This document shows, piece after piece, positions 58,053-64,000 of a stretch of 64,000 nt of DNA. Source of the DNA: Serendipita indica DSM 11827 (lineage: Eukaryota > Basidiomycota > Agaricomycetes > Sebacinales > Serendipitaceae); NCBI GenBank assembly GCA_910890315.1, contig CAJVGD010000005.1, forward strand, positions 1,798,001 through 1,862,000, in the 5' to 3' direction. The position numbers and the translations under genes were made by a program. Within the stretch, counting starts at the first letter, position 1; each line of letters starts with the position of its first letter. The notes below the pieces were generated by a model that saw nothing but the letters and a program-made list of their open reading frames with translations, had not been told where the DNA came from and did no database searches.

Positions 58053-59902
58053 TCACATATCAGGTGGGATAATCCAAGATTCCAATGCGACTTGAGTCCC
58101 ACCGGCGAGAGCTCTTTGTATTGCATAATGAATAGTCGGATGAGGTTGTCGAGGCAGGCCAACGGCTCGGAATGGAGCTGCACCAGAGTGTATACGGTTG
58201 GAGGTAGGTGAGTTGCGAGAGGAAATAAATCCGAGCAGAGCATCCCAATTCGGATACTTTGCTATTCGTAGTTCTTCCAGAACCGGGCATCCCTGGTCGT
58301 GATGGAGGATTTCGAGAATTTTATCCACGTGCTTGATATGTTGCGCGAATCCGCATATTGAAAGTACGCGGAGATGAGAGAATAGATGGATGGAGATGGC
58401 GAAGGGTTGAAAATGATTGAATCGGTCAGATATGTGAAAGGTAAGGGCTTCGGCGCTCTCAAAGAACGTCCGAGTGATGGCCCCGGAAGGCACAGGTCTC
58501 TTTTCTAGAGGAGGGTCCTCTCCGATGGTGATTGACAACTCGATGGGTCGGTCGCCGGGACGGAAAAGGGAGAGGGAATACGGAGAATTGGCATAGACCT
58601 CTAGTTGAGTCAAAAGAGGCATCTCGATCGATGGATAATCTTCTTCAATGTCGCATAGAGGTAAACCCCATAGCAGAGCTTTCGAGATCTGCGAACTTCT
58701 TTGTAGGAATGCCCTCAGTGCATCTCGAACGGTGAGGTCTTTCTGTATCTTGGCCAATACCGGCGCCGAGGACTCAATCCTCAAGTGCTCCAGCTGGGGG
58801 GCCCTCATTGTCAGGACGTTGAGGACTTGGCTGCGACATGTCGCCCAAAATGCGAGTTGTGATAAGCGCGGAAGTAGAGGGGAGAGGGAGGGATCCGGAG
58901 AATATTCGTGTCGCTGATCTGTACAAGATCCCGCCCATTCGAACTCCTTGAGTTTGACCAGCTTCGTAACTCCTTCAATACTCGAACAACTTCCTCGTGC
59001 GAGGCAGAAAATGCCAAGCATAAGGACGTCAAAGTGTGAGATAGGGACCTTATTAGCTCTGGAGATCTACCAATGAACCAGGTGGTCGCTAAACGGAGGG
59101 TTTCAATCGACCCACAACGGAAATCCTTGGGAAGCTGGAGTTGATCAAGATCATGAAGTTGTAGATCTACATGTCGAACATAGTTGTTGGAGAGGATTGA
59201 GCGTATCGACGCATTGCTCAGCGCGAAGGGCGCGATAGTCCGAATCGATGGTTTGAATGTAAGTGATCTCAGACGGAGTTCCTGGAAAAGGAGGGGATCC
59301 AAGTCGATCCTCTCACCGATATTTCTGCGGACTTTGACATTCAGCAGGTCCAGTTTCGGAAGCTGGCAGGCTGCTTTCATAAGTTGGTTGGCATCCACAG
59401 ATCCACGAACGAAGCCTTCAAGATTTCTCAAATTGCGGAATGAGGCGAAGGTGTTGATAATTGGGCACCTCATGCGACCTAGACTGAGCGAGTATAATCC
59501 AGTAAGCCTCGCCAATGTCGCACACAACTCATCTTCGTACTGTATACTATAGTCTATCCAAGTGAATGACCTAATTTGCGCCCATTTATTGGTGAATAGT
59601 GATTCCAACACCGGCAATAGGGTCCTTCGCCCACCAGAGATTGTAACGTCCATCTGGGCATCCTTCGAGCAGTAAACGTGAGCAAAAGCCCGATCAAAAA
59701 AGTCGGGCTTTGTCTCGTCAACGGATACCTGTGTCCACAGCGAGGGAGCCTGCTCCACTAGATTGGCCCAGCTTCTACAGACGAGGAGTAGCAGAAGTGG
59801 GTATGCGGAATCCAGATATGTCGTCTGTTTGAATATAGCTATAACTAACTCCAATGGAAGAGAGTCGATCCCTCTAATTCTCCCAGATGATTCCAAGCGC
59901 AT
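58053..59902 (-). CDS. F-box/LRR-like protein, with a frame slip in the middle
   Basis: ATG 59902; an F-box-like N-terminus (IDSLPLELVIAIFKQTTYLD then LLLLVCRSWANLVEQAPSLW and TQV) as in the large Agaricomycete F-box families that pair with Skp1 in SCF ligases. A leucine-rich region follows (GLYSLSLGRMRCPI, FRNLRNLEGFVRG, HTLTSLCLAFSASHEEVVRV) and continues in another frame as EGVTKLVKLKEFEWAGS, then PRLSQLAFWATCRSQ and FSHLRVLSICGFAQ. The switch lies at about 58965-58990 with no usable intron. Either one base is wrong in the assembly or this paralogue is a young pseudogene. The target is unknown. Confidence 0.75.
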
Positions 59903-60086
59903 TGCTGCAGAATTCGCAAGGGAAAATTATTGAATATGCTGAGTCCAGAAGCTAGGTGCGGGCGCGCTGATCGTAATTAGGCCGGAGGTAGTCAGAGACA
60001 AGGTTTCGGCCCCACCGGCACCTGTCTATTTTACATATTAAACTTATTGATTACGTTCTTTCAAGCAGCAGTCTAAATTACTATGA

Positions 60087-61477
60087 TTACGCTCTCCAAG
60101 AGACATGTACTTGATCAGTACGAAATCTAGCAAAGATTGGCTTTGTGTATCAAAGAAGAGAAGGATGGAGCATACCTTTGTGTACAAGTACTTTCCTCTA
60201 GTAGTGTCTTGAAGCCCATTCGATAGCTCAATAGTCCTGCTTGCGCAATCATGATCCCATTATCGATACAAAATCTGGCCAAACTTTAGTCAGAGGTTTT
60301 AATCACGTACTTTACAACGCACCGCTCATCAGTAGCAAATACATTGCCCCCACGTTCCGCCGCCATGATTCCCATCATCTCCTGTAACCTTTCGTTGCCT
60401 GTCGAATGGTCAAACGTGGCCTTGAAAGTCTACCTTAGAAACTCACAGCCAACGCCACCCACAATGAGAACCTCTTTACTCCCAACATGTGCCATTGCGC
60501 GCTCCGTAATCTCTACGAGCATGGCGAACACAGTTTCCTGGAGACTGTAGCAGAGATCTGCTGGTGTAAAGGTGTCATCAGGATCATCCTCGTTCATCTC
60601 TCGACGAAATCGTGGGTCCTGCGTGAGAGTCTCTGCAGCAGTCAAGATCCCAGACAGGTTCACATCCATGCCCTTGGTCGCGTATGGGAGTTGTATGAGT
60701 CGAAGCGGTCTCTTGTTGGCTCCACCAGAGCGTGCCATTAGTTCGATATTGTATCCTGGACTTGGGTCATTGGAGAGACCGATTACGCGGGCGAATCTGT
60801 CGAGACAATTGCCCACTGCAATATCCAGCGTCTCGCCAAAGATCCGATATCGTTGTTGTGAATAGGCAATTACTTGGTGTTTCCTCCGGATACATAGAGG
60901 ACAATTGGGTTCGTTGCACCAGTAATCTGGCGTCCCATCTCGATATCTGCGAAACTTAGCAACCACGGAGTGGTTTCAGACAGGATAACGTACGTCCAAC
61001 GCAGTGATTAACTCCGACCAGTGGCTTCTTATAAAGCAACGAAAGCGTCCTTGCCACTACAGCTACACTCTGGAGTGGCGCACCCATACCCGGACCTGAG
61101 ACCAATCAGTATCCCGAAAATGCACACCAGATGCATACCCTTTGTGTAGCAAATACAATCGACGTTTTTAATACCCACACCGGCCTGTTCCATTGCATCC
61201 TTGATCACCTTCATGATCCATTGCCGATGATGTAGGGCCGTATCGCGAGGTAAGAAGCCTTCACCTGGCGGTGTAATGTACGTGTGTCGGACATTGGACA
61301 AGACTTTGGTTTCTCCCGAAGGCAGATGCTGAATCACGCCGGCTCCCAGTTTGTTGGCAGAACCTTCGAGCCCAAGAGCAAGATAAGGTCGCTCTAAAGT
61401 TCATTAGAGCCTTTTGCATGAACACCAGGGAAACAGAGCTTGCCAGGCTGAAGGAGGGGTTCAGGTCGTCGAGGCAT
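60087..61477 (-). CDS. KAE1: tRNA N6-adenosine threonylcarbamoyltransferase Kae1 (OSGEP), KEOPS subunit
   Basis: The catalytic subunit of KEOPS, which makes t6A at position 37 of ANN-decoding tRNAs. The start is ATG 61477 ([11 protein letters not shown]), then [75 protein letters not shown] (metal His pair), [45 protein letters not shown] and [14 protein letters not shown]. The last exon gives [15 protein letters not shown]. The first intron (61397-61444) seems to start with GC; the only GT alternative leaves a 32-base intron. Length as expected. Confidence 0.94.
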
Positions 61478-61803
61478 TGGGCAAAAGTTGAAACCAACTT
61501 TGTTCAGTGAACCACGAGCAAAAGCGGAGATGATGGTCCAAAATCATGCCTTGTATAGTGATTTCAGGTTATTGCGATATCGAGGTCATGCTCAACAAAT
61601 GGTCTATGCATTGGCTTCTTCGACTCGACCACATTTGCACGCCAGCTGTGCCACTGCAATCCTACCCTTGCATTCTAGATTTGCCTATAATTCAAGAACA
61701 AGTCGCTGCACGTGCATCTTCGGCGGTATATTCTCGATACTAGAAGCGAATTTCAACCCAAAGAGGTCTTAAACGGCCATTGGAAGAACGTGCGTAGCGA
61801 AGA

Positions 61804-62578
61804 ATGTCCCAAGCAATTGGTAATGTATGTCTTATTCTTTCTTCATGGTTTCAGAAGTTCGAAATTCTGGATCTACGCTACGGACGAAAGAACTGCTGAC
61901 CTTGATTCAACTTCACGCTTTCCTCCTGCTTCAAACGCACCTGCTGACTGAATTTATTCTTCTTCAGCCCCGACTCGCCTATACTCGGCTTTGGCATCAC
62001 ACCGACGCGTCTGGCCGCGTCCTAGGCAAATTTGCCGTTCGAATCGCCAATGTACTCATGGGAAAGCATAAGCCTGTGTGGCACCCAAGCTGTTAGTATT
62101 CGATTTTTATCTTCAATGACTGACTATCTGGCAGTGGACAATGGCGATTATGTCTGCGTAACCAACGTTCGCAAACTCATTGTTACAGGCAAAAAGTCTG
62201 AGCAAAAGGTATACCGACATCATACCATGTATCCTGGCGGACTACACGAGCGAAAGTACAAAGATCTCATGAAGGACCGACCAGACCAGGTTTGTCTTGA
62301 TTCTGTCCCAAGTAGCCGGCCGTAATTCAAGTATCATATAGATCCTTCGACTTGCAGTTTCAGGAATGCTTCCAAAGAACAAACTCCGCGAGAGAAGGCT
62401 AGAGAGGCTACGGATATTCGAGGGCGACGTTGTTGAAGGTGGATTAGAAGGAAATATACAAACATCCTGGGGGGGACTCCTCGAGACAAGAGAGGTGACA
62501 TTTACTCCTCGATCGCCTCCGACAGGGTCAACGTCGCCCTCCACTACGTCAAAGCCGGCTTCTGAAACAACAGCATGA
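61804..62578 (+). CDS. MRPL23: Mitochondrial large-subunit ribosomal protein uL13m
   Basis: A mitochondrial 54S subunit protein. ATG 61804 gives MSQAIGN, then a longer first intron (about 140 bases, acceptor TTCTTCAG) to [80 protein letters not shown] and [20 protein letters not shown] followed by ERLRIFEGD. These are the full set of L13 landmarks. The C-terminus continues about 50 residues past the usual end, Gly/Ser/Thr-rich; this extension may be real or reflect a missed splice. Confidence 0.92.
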
Positions 62579-62792
62579 TCATGTTGCTTTATTTGTCACG
62601 TTTCTACTACACTTGTCATGAATGCATCTAGATGGGTGAGAAAGGCGTCGAGCAGGTCTGCGCCTGACGAATAGATTGAAAAGCCATGTCATTGAGCGCC
62701 GTATTCATTGTATCAGGTCACGTTTCTCCACCAAAGAGCGTGTTTTGGAGGTGACAGGCGCTGAGCCTCGCTTGGATCCGGCCACCTTCACG

Positions 62793-64000
62793 ATGTCCTC
62801 GCGAAAGTCTGATAAATCGAAGAAATCACATAATATTGTAAATATATCGGGATCATCATCTTCGGCACATCGCTCAACAAGCAAGAAGGAGCAAGGATAC
62901 GGCACAATCAACACCGGCCTCGACATAGTCGCAAACATAGCAGAGGCATCGGACATACTCGCTCCTCTGAAGGCTGCTTGTCGAACAACAAAATCGATCC
63001 TCGAAGTTGTACAAGTGTGTTACCCAAACTGCCACGGCCTCATACTAACGAATGAAAGGCGATAGAAAGCAACCAAGAAGAATGGACCGACCTGACACGA
63101 CGCCTGAAGGAATACATGTCCGCACTCGAGGAACGCACTGCTCTGTTCGAGACCTACCCACTGGGGGACAGGGCGGTTGACGAGGTGTTCAGCCGTCCAC
63201 TCATCCACTATGTCGAGTACGTGAAAACTCCAGGGATATTTCAATAGGCTGAGATATGTAGATTCCTCGAAGATATGCATGACATGGTTGTCGATCTAAG
63301 GGCGAAGCGGAGTCGCAACAAACTCGGCTTCCTTAATGCGTTTAGCAAAGTCAAAATTGATGCGGGAGAGATTCGTAAACTTAACAGAGAGATTGAAGAC
63401 CGACATAGGTTGTTCATGGTGCGAGCTTCATCAATTTTATACATACCGGTTCACCGTAGACACAGGAAGCGTTGGGCGTTTTTACCGCATTACGTGTTCA
63501 AGTTGTCGAACGGAATACCGAAGCCACGCGGGCCAATGTAGAAGCAATTCTAACGGAGGGTAAGTTGGAATCTTTGGAAAGGAGACTCACTGAGTGTTCC
63601 AAGTCGACGCCGCTGCTATCCTCCAGCTACCGACAGTAGCATTTGTCGCGTCCTCTGTCCACCGGACTTGTCTCAAAGGAACGCGTGAGGCCGTTCTCCA
63701 GATGATACGGGAGTGGGCCCACGACGATACATCGGACAAGTCAATATTTTGGCTCTGTGATATAGCTGGCTCCGGCAAGTCAACCGTCGCAATGTCCGCG
63801 ATGGACGCGTGGCGCAAGGAGGGGGTGCTGGGTGGACGATTCTTCTTCTCGATGGCAAGCAGTGACGGATCAACAACCGACAAGTTTTGCTCCACCATAG
63901 CAAGGGACCTTGTTCATTTTATTCCGGAGCTCACGCCATCCGTCGCTGAAGCCGTGAAGCGGAATCCCTCTTTCATGCGAAGCTCCATTGACGAACAGTT
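62793..64000 (+). CDS. NACHT-type NLR (NWD family), 5' part, runs off the window
   Basis: A fungal NOD-like receptor, probably for non-self or heterokaryon recognition. ATG 62793 (MSSRKSDKSKKSHNIVNISG), a Ser/Lys-rich start, then a helical domain: LDIVANIAEASDILAPLKAA, SNQEEWTDLTRRLKEYMSAL, FLEDMHDMVVDLRAKRSRNK, EIRKLNREIEDRHRLFM. Several short introns divide it. The NACHT domain starts TCLKGTREAVLQMIREWAHD, then the P-loop SIFWLCDIAGSGKSTVAMSA and GRFFFSMASSDGSTTDKFCS. The remainder, expected to carry WD40 or other repeats, is outside. A decayed relative lies at 42175. Confidence 0.88.

Overview
The window looks like nuclear DNA of a basidiomycete fungus, probably an Agaricomycete. Genes carry many short introns (about 43-65 bases, with CTGAC/CTAAC-like branch points). 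The gene set includes a Far11/STRIP protein, DUF6533 membrane proteins, an F-box/LRR protein, a GPI-type chitin deacetylase and a NACHT-type NLR. Placement near Rhizoctonia/Ceratobasidium is my impression of the proteins, not a computed result. Exon borders were placed by hand from GT-AG (sometimes GC-AG) sites and reading frame.

Layout. 0-5.4 kb: a YVC1-like channel (cut by the left edge), ARPC3, a C2H2 zinc-finger protein, YOS1 and mitochondrial ribosomal protein uL22m. 6.3-10.6 kb: an HMG-box protein and a chitin deacetylase. 11.8-17.9 kb: two DUF6533 genes and a relict third, around URA3 and a Ser/Pro-rich unknown. 18.2-24.8 kb: Far11/STRIP back to back with a RING-LON protein. 25.3-33 kb: a gene-poor, duplicated island. 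33-43 kb: SF3B6, LCL2, FAL1, SF3A3 (PRP9) and a synaptojanin, then a decayed NLR. 43-49.5 kb: RPN12, ROT1, a four-pass membrane protein, ISY1 and a GGCT-like protein. 49.5-64 kb: a PBSP-type peptidase, stomatin, a secreted unknown, GILT, an aminotransferase, an F-box/LRR protein, KAE1, uL13m, and the start of an NLR running off the right edge.

Most interesting is the 25.3-33 kb island. It holds four copies, in A-B-A-B order and all on the plus strand, of a small four-exon gene encoding 71-81 residues. All four share intron phases 1,1,2, a third exon of exactly 31 bases, a fourth of exactly 49 bases, a TATA box 72-82 bases before the start codon, and a C-terminal block centred on PNWDSSDGCF. 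I recognise no known family in it.

The rest is mainly housekeeping. Four genes act in splicing or mRNA surveillance (SF3B6, FAL1, SF3A3, ISY1), two encode mitochondrial ribosomal proteins, and several sit in divergent pairs with fewer than 130 bases between start codons. Three otherwise good genes (LCL2, ISY1, the F-box gene) carry single apparent frame slips that may be assembly errors.
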